Assembly (NCBI GenBank): GCA_945865545.1
Contig: CAMBEQ010000006.1
Span: forward strand, 1 to 64,000
Length of the DNA stretch: 64,000 bases
Direction of reading: 5' to 3'
DNA from: Sediminibacterium ginsengisoli
Lineage (GTDB): Bacteria > Bacteroidota > Bacteroidia > Chitinophagales > Chitinophagaceae
The notes below the pieces were generated by a model that saw only the letters and a program-made list of their open reading frames with translations, had not been told where the DNA came from and searched no databases. Made by a program: the position numbers and the translations under genes. Of this stretch, positions 17,794 to 25,682 are shown piece by piece; position 1 is the first letter of the stretch, and every line of letters begins with the position of its first letter.

Positions 17794-18824
17794 AAAACAA
17801 TTATCCAAAATTACACAACGCAACATGGCCGGGTATTGTAGGCAAGGGCCCAGATTCAGAACCTCCTATAGGACTTGATACCTTATTAGAGCTTACTGTT
17901 AACGCCGAAGTGGATGGCGTAAAATTTGATGGAATTGATATTGGACTTTTTGAGCCTCATTTTAATATTGATGAATCAGATGATGGCATTAAAAAATTAG
18001 CCGAAAAAGTAACCAAATTAAATTTAAATATTGGAAGCTTGGTGGCACCTATTTGGGGAGGACCTGCGATGGGATCCAAAGAAGATCGTGCGGTATTTGT
18101 GGACATGGTTAAAAGAGCATGTCGCTTTGGACAAAAATTAAAAGAATATGGAGTGCGTCCAAGTGGAATTATTAGAATTGATTCGGCGAGTAAGCCAGAG
18201 GCTTGGAGTGTAGATCCTATCAACAATACGAAATTAATTGCTCAAACTTTTAGAGAAGCATGTGATGTAGCTGCAGATTATGGTGAAAAATTAGCTGCCG
18301 AAGGAGAAATTTGTTGGGGGGGAATGCATAGCTGGACTGCTATGATAGATACCTTAGAAGCAGTGAATCGTCCTAATATTGGCTTTCAAGCAGATATGGC
18401 CCACACGCTTTTATATTTATTAGGATACAATAGTCCTAAGGATCGCATCTTACCAGAAAATTTTGATTGGAGCGATCAAGTAACCTTAGATGCGGGATTA
18501 AAAAAATTAACGCAAGCATTACGTCCTTGGACACTTGATTTTCATGTGGCACAAAATGATGGAACAGTGCATGGCACAGGAGCGCATGATAAAACAGGAC
18601 GTCATTGTCAAGCATTGGATCCGAATGGTAAATTAGATATTGCCAAGCACGCTGGTTTTTGGTTACGCAACGAAGAGGGCGCGTTAACAAAAGCATTTAA
18701 ACACATTTGTTGGGATGGTTGTATGTTCCCTAATGAAGTGATGACCAAGCAACAAACATGGAATGATATTTTAGCTTCTATGATCAAAGTGCGTGATCAA
18801 CATGGTTGGTATGAAGCGGAATAA
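17790..18824 (+). CDS. Sugar phosphate isomerase/epimerase family TIM-barrel protein
   Basis: A 344-residue cytoplasmic protein with an xylose-isomerase-like barrel pattern: VKFDGIDIGLFEPHF, an acidic EGEICWGGMHSW strand (probable metal-ligand Glu), FQADMAHTLLYLLG (Asp, His) and LDFHVAQNDGTVHGTGAHDKTGRHC (His cluster). A closing WDGCMFPNEVM block is not one I can match to a named enzyme. It is co-translated with the preceding epimerase. In C-glycoside and keto-sugar pathways, AP-endonuclease-2-like barrels work with Gfo/Idh/MocA oxidoreductases, and such an oxidoreductase is the next gene. The reaction is unknown. Confidence 0.75.
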   Translation: MKNNYPKLHNATWPGIVGKGPDSEPPIGLDTLLELTVNAEVDGVKFDGIDIGLFEPHFNIDESDDGIKKLAEKVTKLNLNIGSLVAPIWGGPAMGSKEDRAVFVDMVKRACRFGQKLKEYGVRPSGIIRIDSASKPEAWSVDPINNTKLIAQTFREACDVAADYGEKLAAEGEICWGGMHSWTAMIDTLEAVNRPNIGFQADMAHTLLYLLGYNSPKDRILPENFDWSDQVTLDAGLKKLTQALRPWTLDFHVAQNDGTVHGTGAHDKTGRHCQALDPNGKLDIAKHAGFWLRNEEGALTKAFKHICWDGCMFPNEVMTKQQTWNDILASMIKVRDQHGWYEAE

Positions 18825-18858
18825 AATAATATAAACTCAATATTTAATTTCTAAAAAT

Positions 18859-20010
18859 ATGTCAACAAAAAAAATACTTAACATTGGTTTAATAGGCGGT
18901 GGTTTTATGGGTCGTACCCATTCTAATGGTTATCGTCGTGTTCCTAATTTTTTCCCTGAACTTGCTTACACTCCTGTATTAAAAGCAGTTTGTTTTAGAA
19001 ATGAAACAAAAGCAAAAGCATTCGCGGAACAATGGGGTTATGAAAGTTTTGAAACCGATTGGAGAAAATTAATAGCACGTCCCGATATTGATGCAGTAGA
19101 TATTTGCACACCCAATGATACGCATGCTGAAATTGCTATTGCAGCAGCTGCAGCAGGAAAAATGATTCTTTGTGAAAAACCATTAGCAAGAGATTTAGCA
19201 GAATCACAAGGCATGGTAGATGCTATTGAAAAAGCGGGGGTTAAAAATACGGTATGGTATAATTATCGTCGCTTGCCAGCAGTGACTTTGGCCAAAGAAA
19301 TTATTGATTCAGGAAAATTGGGAAAAATATTTCATTACCGTGCTAATTTTTTACAAGACTGGACCATCAATGAAAACTTACCACAAGGAGGAGAAGGGCT
19401 TTGGCGCATGGATGCAGCCGTAGCTGGATCAGGGGTACTGGGGGATTTACTATCTCATTGTATTGATACGGCGATGTGGTTAAACGGCGGTATCAAAGAT
19501 GTGTCTGCTATGACAGAAACTTTTGTGAAAGAGCGTATGCATCAATTATCAGGGAAAGTGGAAGCTGTAAAAATTGATGACGCTTGTTCTTTTTTATGTC
19601 ATTTTAATAATGGTTCATTGGGTTTGTTTGAATCTACAAGATATGCACGCGGCCACAAAGCTTTATACACTTTTGAAATAAATGGTGCCAATGCTTCTAT
19701 TCGTTGGGATTTACACGATTTAAATAAATTAGAGTTGTATGATAATGCAGATGAGTCAAAATTAAAAGGGTGGAGAACTATACATATTACCGATGGAGAT
19801 CATCCTTACATGGATAAGTGGTGGGTACCTGGATTGAGTATTGGGTATGAACATTCTTTTGTACATCAAGTGGCAGATTTTTTAAAGAGCATAGAAACAG
19901 GAGCGCCATGTTCTCCTACTTTTAAAGAAGCATTAGATACACAAAAAGTTTGTCAAGCAGTGGCCGAATCAGCTGCTACACGCAGTTGGAAAGATTGTGG
20001 GGTATTATAA
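18859..20010 (+). CDS. Gfo/Idh/MocA family NAD(P)-dependent oxidoreductase
   Basis: A 383-residue cytoplasmic protein. It has an N-terminal Rossmann nucleotide-binding motif ([17 protein letters not shown]), the catalytic-lysine block [11 protein letters not shown] and the [16 protein letters not shown] block that carries the conserved Asp and His of the family. No Tat or Sec signal is present, unlike many Bacteroidota members that are exported. Members oxidise or reduce sugars, inositols and 3-keto-sugars. With the DUF1080 gene 37 bp downstream, reduction or formation of a 3-keto sugar is the likely job, but this is inferred from context. Confidence 0.9.
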   Translation: MSTKKILNIGLIGGGFMGRTHSNGYRRVPNFFPELAYTPVLKAVCFRNETKAKAFAEQWGYESFETDWRKLIARPDIDAVDICTPNDTHAEIAIAAAAAGKMILCEKPLARDLAESQGMVDAIEKAGVKNTVWYNYRRLPAVTLAKEIIDSGKLGKIFHYRANFLQDWTINENLPQGGEGLWRMDAAVAGSGVLGDLLSHCIDTAMWLNGGIKDVSAMTETFVKERMHQLSGKVEAVKIDDACSFLCHFNNGSLGLFESTRYARGHKALYTFEINGANASIRWDLHDLNKLELYDNADESKLKGWRTIHITDGDHPYMDKWWVPGLSIGYEHSFVHQVADFLKSIETGAPCSPTFKEALDTQKVCQAVAESAATRSWKDCGVL

Positions 20011-20047
20011 ATAAATATTTTGTAGATAAAAATTAATTAAAAATTGT

Positions 20048-20752
20048 ATGAACCAAAAATTGTATTTCCGTTTTGCCCTTGCTTTAATTATTCTAAGTAA
20101 TGTATTAATAGCAGAAGCGCAACAAACAGGTCAGTTTATTAAAATGTTTGATGGCAAGTCTATGAAGGGTTGGGAGGCAGATACTACTTTTTGGAAAGTG
20201 AAGGACAATAGTTTTGTAGGAGAAGTAACAGCGAAAACGCCTATTAAAACAAATACTTTTTTAATTTGGAGAGGCGGCCTTCCAGCTAATTTTGAATTTA
20301 AAGCAAAATATAAAATTAGTCCCGAAGGAAATAGTGGAATAAATTATAGGAGTGAAGAATTACCAGATATTAAATATGCTTTAAAAGGATATCAAGCGGA
20401 TATAGATGGCGGCAATGTGTATTCTGGACAAAATTATGAAGAACGTGGTCGAGGATTTTTAGCCAAGCGTGGCGAAATTGCTTTATTAAAAACAGATAAG
20501 GAACCTACTATAACGGGTTCCGTGGGCAATTCAGATGCCTTAAAAAGAAATATCAAAGAAGGCGATTGGAATGAGATACATATAATAGTGAATAATAATC
20601 GCATGAAACATTATATCAATGGAGTATTGATGAGTGATGTGACCGATGAGGATTTAGTTAAGCGTAAAATGAAAGGCCTATTAGGTTTACAAGTTCATGT
20701 AATGGCAACGATGAAAGTGGAATACCGCGACCTATATATAAAGCAGCTTTAA
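20048..20752 (+). CDS. Secreted DUF1080 (3-keto-disaccharide hydrolase domain) protein
   Basis: A 234-residue protein with a signal peptide (cleavage near IAEAQQ, residue 24) and no lipobox. The single domain is DUF1080/3-keto-disaccharide hydrolase: FIKMFDGKSMKGWEAD, ANFEFKAKYKISPEGNSGINYRSE, GYQADIDGG and WNEIHIIVNNNRMKHYINGVLMSD. The fold is a concanavalin-like beta-sandwich; the domain is known to cleave glycosides that carry a 3-keto group. As the only glycoside-cleaving candidate of the operon, it probably acts in the periplasm on the dehydrogenase product. It is the last gene of the unit; the next gene, recA, begins 222 bp later. Confidence 0.85.
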   Translation: MNQKLYFRFALALIILSNVLIAEAQQTGQFIKMFDGKSMKGWEADTTFWKVKDNSFVGEVTAKTPIKTNTFLIWRGGLPANFEFKAKYKISPEGNSGINYRSEELPDIKYALKGYQADIDGGNVYSGQNYEERGRGFLAKRGEIALLKTDKEPTITGSVGNSDALKRNIKEGDWNEIHIIVNNNRMKHYINGVLMSDVTDEDLVKRKMKGLLGLQVHVMATMKVEYRDLYIKQL

Positions 20753-20839
20753 GCAGCACAAAAGCTTACTTCTAAGTCTCATCTATCAAAAAGGGGGGAA
20801 TTGCTCAATTTTTTTGAATACCTAGTACAATTTTAAGTA

Positions 20840-20914
20840 ATTGATTTTCAATCATTTAATAGATAATTAGTAAAAAACTAATCAAATTAGCAAAAAAATA
20901 CTAAATATTTTAGT
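20840..20914. promoter_or_regulatory. Three inverted repeats upstream of recA
   Basis: ATTGA-TTT-TCAAT (20840-20852), ATTAGT-N5-ACTAAT (20866-20882) and ACTAAA-TAT-TTTAGT (20900-20914) are perfect inverted repeats with centres about 28 and 33 bp apart. The last two share TTAGT/ACTAA half-sites. The third overlaps the best -33 candidate. They could be operators of an SOS-type repressor, but no LexA gene or known site is in the window. AT-rich composition makes some of this expected by chance. Confidence 0.35.
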
Positions 20915-20940
20915 TTATTAACAATTTATCCCTATCTTCA
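20908..20940 (+). promoter_or_regulatory. Weak candidate promoter of recA
   Basis: TTTA (20908-20911) lies 21 bp before TATCTTCA (20933-20940), a two-mismatch form of TAnnTTTG. The recA ATG comes 34 bp later. Confidence 0.3.
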
Positions 20941-20974
20941 CATAAATATTAAAGAAAACATAAAACGACTAACC

Positions 20975-21991
20975 ATGAGTAACCCAAACGTAGAAAAACT
21001 AAAAGCATTAAAATTAACCATTGACAAAATTGACAAAGATTATGGCAAAGGAAGTGTGATGATGATGAATGAAAGAAGTCAAGAACCTCAAGAAGTAATA
21101 TCAACAGGATCCATTGGATTAGATACCGCACTTGGAATTGGCGGTTTGCCAAAAGGAAGAATTGTAGAAATATATGGACCAGAGTCTTCTGGTAAAACAA
21201 CAGTAGCCATTCATGTTATTGCAGAAGCACAAAAAAAAGGTGGTATGTGTGCTATCATAGATGCAGAACATGCTTTTGATAGTGCCTATGCAAAAAAATT
21301 AGGAGTGGATGTAGATAATTTATTAGTATCCCAACCAGATTATGGCGAACAAGCATTAGAAATTGCAGATAGATTAATTTTATCAGGGGCAATAGATGTA
21401 TTGGTCATAGATTCAGTGGCAGCATTGGTTCCAAAGAGCGAGCTAGAAGGTGAAATGGGTGATAGTAAAATGGGATTACATGCAAGATTAATGAGTCAAG
21501 CATTAAGAAAATTAACGGCTACTATTAATAAAACAAATACCATTTGTATTTTCATTAATCAACTAAGAGAAAAAATTGGAATCGTATTTGGTAATCCAGA
21601 AACTACTACAGGAGGAAATGCCTTAAAGTTTTATGCTTCCGTAAGATTAGATATTAGAAGAATGGCACAAAGTAAAGATGGTGATGAAGCAATAGGAAAT
21701 AGAGTTAAAGTAAAAGTGGTTAAAAATAAGGTAGCGCCGCCTTTTAGAGCAGCAGAGTTTGAAATTATTTTTGGAGAAGGCATTAGTAAAATTGGAGAAA
21801 TAATTGATATGGGCGTGGAATTAGAGATTATTCAAAAAAGCGGAAGCTGGTTTAGTTATGATAGCAACAAACTAGGACAAGGTCGCGACTCAGTTAAAAC
21901 CATATTACACGATAATCCAGAGATGGCCAATGAAATAGAAGCAAAAATTAGGGCCAAAATTGCTTTAAAAGCAGAAGAAGCCGCTAAGTAA
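20975..21991 (+). CDS. recA: Recombinase RecA
   Basis: A 338-residue RecA with all landmarks: [16 protein letters not shown] near the N-terminus, Walker [10 protein letters not shown], the DAEHAFD block, [10 protein letters not shown], the L2-adjacent [36 protein letters not shown], and VKNKVAPPF. It forms filaments on single-stranded DNA for homologous recombination and activates the SOS response where present. It stands alone: a 222-bp upstream region with inverted repeats and a strong terminator behind it. The recX gene is about 15 kb away rather than adjacent. Confidence 0.98.
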   Translation: MSNPNVEKLKALKLTIDKIDKDYGKGSVMMMNERSQEPQEVISTGSIGLDTALGIGGLPKGRIVEIYGPESSGKTTVAIHVIAEAQKKGGMCAIIDAEHAFDSAYAKKLGVDVDNLLVSQPDYGEQALEIADRLILSGAIDVLVIDSVAALVPKSELEGEMGDSKMGLHARLMSQALRKLTATINKTNTICIFINQLREKIGIVFGNPETTTGGNALKFYASVRLDIRRMAQSKDGDEAIGNRVKVKVVKNKVAPPFRAAEFEIIFGEGISKIGEIIDMGVELEIIQKSGSWFSYDSNKLGQGRDSVKTILHDNPEMANEIEAKIRAKIALKAEEAAK

Positions 21992-22037
21992 TAATTATAG
22001 ATCAGCGAAATATTTGTTTTTTAGGGTTAGTTAGTAT

Positions 22038-22067
22038 AAACCGCATCATTTATGGTGCGGTTTTTTT
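22038..22067 (+). terminator. Intrinsic terminator of recA
   Basis: An 11-bp stem (AAACCGCATCA with TGGTGCGGTTT, one G-U pair), a 4-base loop and a T-run. It sits 46 bp after recA and 20 bp before the next start codon. Confidence 0.88.
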
Positions 22068-22086
22068 ATATTTATAAAAAAATAAA

Positions 22087-22959
22087 TTGCTTTATTTATT
22101 TAAACAAATACTTCGAGCTGCACTTTGGATTTTCTGTGCAGAAATTAATATAAAAAATAAGGCTTTATTAAATCAAAAAGGCCCTTTATTAATAATAGCT
22201 AATCATCCGAACTCTTTTCTAGATGCGGTTATAATAGGATCCAACTACAATAGAAGAATACATTTTCTGGCAAGAGGAGATGTCTTTACAAAAAGACACC
22301 ATCGTTTTTTATTAGGATTATTAAATATGATTCCTGTATATAGAATAAGAGAAGGAAAAGAATTCTTACATCTTAATGACTACGCTTTTGAAAAATCAGT
22401 AGCGCTATTAAAAAAAGAAGAAGCAGTATTAATTTTTATAGAAGGCACTTGTGTCAATAAAAATGAATTACAACCGTTTAAAAAAGGAACTGCAAGAATT
22501 CTAGAAACAGCGCAGTCGATGGGGGTTAACCCAACCATTCTTTTGGCTGGCCTTTATTATAATAATTTTAGAGGAATTGGAAAACGCGTAAACCTTTGTT
22601 TAGAGGAATTTAAAAATCCACCTAACATCACTTGTTCAAAAGATAGGGTGGTTTTTAATAGTCTTGTTTTTACTGCATTAGAAAAATTAATATTACCAAT
22701 TACGCGTCCTGTGATTTACAACAAAAATTTATTTTATTATATTCATCTAAAATATTATAAAATAATAGAAAAGAGGGTTAGTAAGGCAACCCAAGGAACT
22801 GTATTTTATGATTCAGTTTTCTTTAGCGCATTACTTTTTACCTACCCCCTATTTTTACTATTAATTTTTGGTCTTCTTATGCTTTTAAAAATACCACAAC
22901 CAATTATTTTTATTACCTTGTTGTGTATTCCAATATTTGGAAAACGAACTATAGCATAA
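22087..22959 (+). CDS. 1-acylglycerol-3-phosphate acyltransferase family protein
   Basis: A 290-residue PlsC-like acyltransferase. The HxxxxD motif is in ANHPNSFLDAV, followed by MIPVYRIREG and the glycerol-phosphate binding block IFIEGTCVN (normally FPEGxRS, here altered). Two C-terminal hydrophobic stretches (VFFSALLFTYPLFLLLIFGLLMLL and IIFITLLCIPIFG) anchor it in the membrane. It likely transfers acyl chains in phospholipid or lipid modification. The start must be the TTG at 22087: a stop lies in frame at 22075, and the next in-frame ATG is inside the conserved domain. It begins 19 bp after the recA terminator, and mgsA follows 10 bp later. Confidence 0.8.
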   Translation: MLYLFKQILRAALWIFCAEINIKNKALLNQKGPLLIIANHPNSFLDAVIIGSNYNRRIHFLARGDVFTKRHHRFLLGLLNMIPVYRIREGKEFLHLNDYAFEKSVALLKKEEAVLIFIEGTCVNKNELQPFKKGTARILETAQSMGVNPTILLAGLYYNNFRGIGKRVNLCLEEFKNPPNITCSKDRVVFNSLVFTALEKLILPITRPVIYNKNLFYYIHLKYYKIIEKRVSKATQGTVFYDSVFFSALLFTYPLFLLLIFGLLMLLKIPQPIIFITLLCIPIFGKRTIA

Positions 22960-22969
22960 AATAAAAAAA

Positions 22970-23428
22970 ATGAGAAACAATAATATTAGAAAACTAGAAA
23001 AAAGAAAAAAAATCGCCCTCATTGCCCATGATAATAAAAAAAAGGATCTAATTGAATGGGCAATTTATAATAAAGTAGCCCTTGCTAAGCATAGCTTGGT
23101 GGCTACAGGAACTACTGGAAAATTAATTGAAGAAGCACTGGATCAGCCAGTTAAAAAATTATTAAGTGGTCCTCTTGGCGGTGATCAGCAAATAGGCGCA
23201 ATGATTGCTACTGGAGACATTGATGTCATATTTTTCTTTTTTGATCCTATGGAAGCACAGCCACATGACAGTGATGTAAAAGCTTTATTAAGATTAGCCG
23301 TTGCTTGGAATTTACCCATGGCCTGTGATAGAACCACAGCCGATTTTTTAATGACTTCTCGATTTATGCAAGAAGTGTATGAATATGAACTTCCTAATTA
23401 TACCCATTATTTAAATAGAAATATTTAA
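22970..23428 (+). CDS. mgsA: Methylglyoxal synthase
   Basis: A 152-residue protein that converts dihydroxyacetone phosphate to methylglyoxal and phosphate, a glycolytic bypass used under phosphate shortage. Blocks IALIAHDNKKKDLIEWA, LVATGTTGKLIEEAL, LLSGPLGGDQQIGAMIATGDID (with the catalytic aspartate) and FFFDPMEAQPHDSDVKALLRLAV are those of MgsA, and the length fits (152 in E. coli). The gene is 10 bp after the acyltransferase and 22 bp before the M28 peptidase. Confidence 0.95.
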   Translation: MRNNNIRKLEKRKKIALIAHDNKKKDLIEWAIYNKVALAKHSLVATGTTGKLIEEALDQPVKKLLSGPLGGDQQIGAMIATGDIDVIFFFFDPMEAQPHDSDVKALLRLAVAWNLPMACDRTTADFLMTSRFMQEVYEYELPNYTHYLNRNI

Positions 23429-23450
23429 GCTCACTTAAAATTAAAATAGT

Positions 23451-25667
23451 ATGAAAAAGCAATCAATTTTATTTTGTTCTGCATTGGTTTTACTTATCGT
23501 AGGAACTACTTATACAAGCAATGCACAAAATACATTGTTAGGGTTTAAAAATGTAGATAAAGAAAATAAAATAGAAAAAGATTTTGATGCACAGCTTAGT
23601 GCAAAAAGAGTGGGTGAAAATATAAAACTTTTATCATCTGTTCCACACCATATCGGATCCATAGGGGGCAAATTTGTAGCGGAACAAATTGCTAAAACAT
23701 TTAGAGAAAATGGTTGGGATACAAAAATAGAAACCTACCAAGTTTTATTTCCAACACCCATTACTAGATTATTAGAAATGAAGGGCAGCACTAATTACAA
23801 AGCCCAATTAAAAGAGTATGCTGTAAAAGAAGATGCCACTTCTAATCAAGCAGACCAACTACCCACCTATAATTGTTGGAGTGCCGATGGAGATGTAAAT
23901 GCACAGCTTGTATTTGTAAATTATGGTTTGCCAGAAGATTATGAAACACTTGCTAAATATGGGATTGATGTAAAAGGAAAAATAGTTATTGCAAAGTATG
24001 GTCGTAGTTGGAGAGGGATTAAACCAAAAGTGGCACAAGAACACGGAGCCATTGGCTGTTTAATTTATTCAGATCCCATGGATGATGGTTATACAGCAGG
24101 AGATACTTATCCAACAGGAGCGTATAAAAATGATCAAACTGTTCAAAGAGGTTCGATTATGGATATGGTTGTTTATCCGGGCGATCCAACTACGCCTAAT
24201 ATTGGTTCTATAGAAGGAGTCAATCGAGTAGACCATACCGAAGCACAAAATTTATTAAAGATTCCAGTTCTACCAATAAGCTATGGAGATGCAACTCCCC
24301 TATTAAAAGATATGGCAGGTCCTGTCGCACCAAAAGAATGGGCGGGTTCACTCCCTTTCACTTATCATATTGGACCTAGTAAATCTACCGTTCATTTGAA
24401 GGTTGCTTTTGATTGGAAAATTCGCCCTGCATTAAATGTTATTGCTACTATTAAAGGTTCAGAATATCCCGATCAGTGGGTCATTAGAGGAAACCATCAT
24501 GATGGATGGGTGAATGGGGCTTCAGATCCTATAAGTGGTATGGCTTCTGAATTAGAAGAGGCTATTGCTATTGGTGGTTTGTTAAAACAAGGCTGGCGTC
24601 CAAAAAGAACATTGGTTTATTGTGCTTGGGATGGTGAAGAACCTGGATTGTTAGGTTCTACGGAGTGGGTAGAAAACCATGCAGCCGAGTTACAATTAAA
24701 AGCGGTGGCTTATATTAATTCAGATGGAAATGGTCGTGGGTTTATGGGCGCAGAGGGTTCTCATGCTTTTGCACCTATGATTACAGAAATTAGCAAAGAC
24801 GTAATCGATCCTCAAACGGGTGTTTCTGTTTTTGAAAGATCAAAAGCAAAAAGAGCAACTAGCGCGTCATCAAGTAAAGCAAAAAAAGAAGCCTTTGAGT
24901 CAACAGCTTATCCACTTGGCGCCTTGGGTGCAGGCTCAGACTATTCTTCTTTTATTCAACATCTTGGCGTGCCATCTTTAAATATTGGTTATGGTGGTGA
25001 AAATGATGGCGGTGAATACCATTCTATTTATGATTCTTATGATAACTATATTAGATTTAAAGATCCTGGTTTTGAATATGGTGTAGCGCTAGCTAAAACG
25101 ACCGGTCGTGTTGCTTTGCGTTTAGCAGAAGCCGATGTTTTACCTTTTGATTTTAGAAATTTACATACTACTATTAAAGGCTACGTCAATGAGTTAATAT
25201 CCAATGTGGATCAAATGCGAGAAAAAGCAAAAGTAGAAAATGAACTTATTGCAAAGAAAGCCTACCTAATTGCAGCCGATCCAAAAGAAGGCTTAAAAAC
25301 GCCTACTGCAGAAGTAGAAGTTCCGTTTATTGATTTCTCTTTAATTTTAAATGCATTATCAAAACTTGAAAAGGCAGCTGCACATATTGAACAATCCAAA
25401 ACAAGTGCGGATGTAAATAAAATAACAAATTTAAATGCTAAAATCTTTGCAGCAGAACAGCAGCTTTTAACCACTACAGGACTTCCTCGTAGACCTTGGT
25501 TTAAACACAGCATTTACGCACCAGGATTTTATACTGGCTATGGTGTAAAAACCGTTCCAGGAGTTAGAGAAGCCATTGAACAAAAAGATTGGAAAGAAAC
25601 CAATGAACAAATTATAGAAGTTTCTAAAGCAATAGATAGACTTTCCGCCTATTTAGATGCCTTATAG
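23451..25667 (+). CDS. Secreted M28 family metallopeptidase (glutamate carboxypeptidase II-like)
   Basis: A 738-residue exported zinc peptidase with a signal peptide (residues 1-25, ending NAQ), a PA domain (about 120-290), the M28 catalytic domain and a C-terminal transferrin-receptor-like dimerisation domain (about 600-730). Dinuclear zinc ligands are visible: histidine in RGNHHDGWVNGASDPISG (H349/H350), Asp in SDPISG, the catalytic pair in WDGEEPGLLGS, Asp in NSDGNG and His in GGEYHSIYDSYD. The layout matches glutamate carboxypeptidase II, which removes C-terminal glutamate from peptides or folates. The specific substrate here is unknown. uvrB follows after 15 bp but has its own promoter element. 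Confidence 0.9.
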   Translation: MKKQSILFCSALVLLIVGTTYTSNAQNTLLGFKNVDKENKIEKDFDAQLSAKRVGENIKLLSSVPHHIGSIGGKFVAEQIAKTFRENGWDTKIETYQVLFPTPITRLLEMKGSTNYKAQLKEYAVKEDATSNQADQLPTYNCWSADGDVNAQLVFVNYGLPEDYETLAKYGIDVKGKIVIAKYGRSWRGIKPKVAQEHGAIGCLIYSDPMDDGYTAGDTYPTGAYKNDQTVQRGSIMDMVVYPGDPTTPNIGSIEGVNRVDHTEAQNLLKIPVLPISYGDATPLLKDMAGPVAPKEWAGSLPFTYHIGPSKSTVHLKVAFDWKIRPALNVIATIKGSEYPDQWVIRGNHHDGWVNGASDPISGMASELEEAIAIGGLLKQGWRPKRTLVYCAWDGEEPGLLGSTEWVENHAAELQLKAVAYINSDGNGRGFMGAEGSHAFAPMITEISKDVIDPQTGVSVFERSKAKRATSASSSKAKKEAFESTAYPLGALGAGSDYSSFIQHLGVPSLNIGYGGENDGGEYHSIYDSYDNYIRFKDPGFEYGVALAKTTGRVALRLAEADVLPFDFRNLHTTIKGYVNELISNVDQMREKAKVENELIAKKAYLIAADPKEGLKTPTAEVEVPFIDFSLILNALSKLEKAAAHIEQSKTSADVNKITNLNAKIFAAEQQLLTTTGLPRRPWFKHSIYAPGFYTGYGVKTVPGVREAIEQKDWKETNEQIIEVSKAIDRLSAYLDAL

Positions 25668-25671
25668 GATG

Positions 25672-25679
25672 TAAATTTG
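25672..25679 (+). promoter_or_regulatory. -7 element (TAAATTTG) directly before uvrB
   Basis: An exact TAnnTTTG that ends 3 bp before the uvrB ATG. Transcription would begin at or next to the A of the start codon, which implies a leaderless mRNA. It also argues against the in-frame TTG at 25677, which lies within the element. Confidence 0.5.
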
Positions 25680-25682
25680 CCA

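Noticed and set aside
16945..18824. Inositol catabolism (iolE/iolI-like barrels with an inositol dehydrogenase)
   Set aside because: The first barrel has the D-tagatose 3-epimerase signature, and no iolB, iolC or iolD is present; DUF1080 and haem dehydrogenases fit keto-glycoside use better.
20753..20840. Intrinsic terminator after the DUF1080 gene
   Set aside because: Only a 4-bp AATT stem before the T-run is seen (near 20800-20815), too weak to call.
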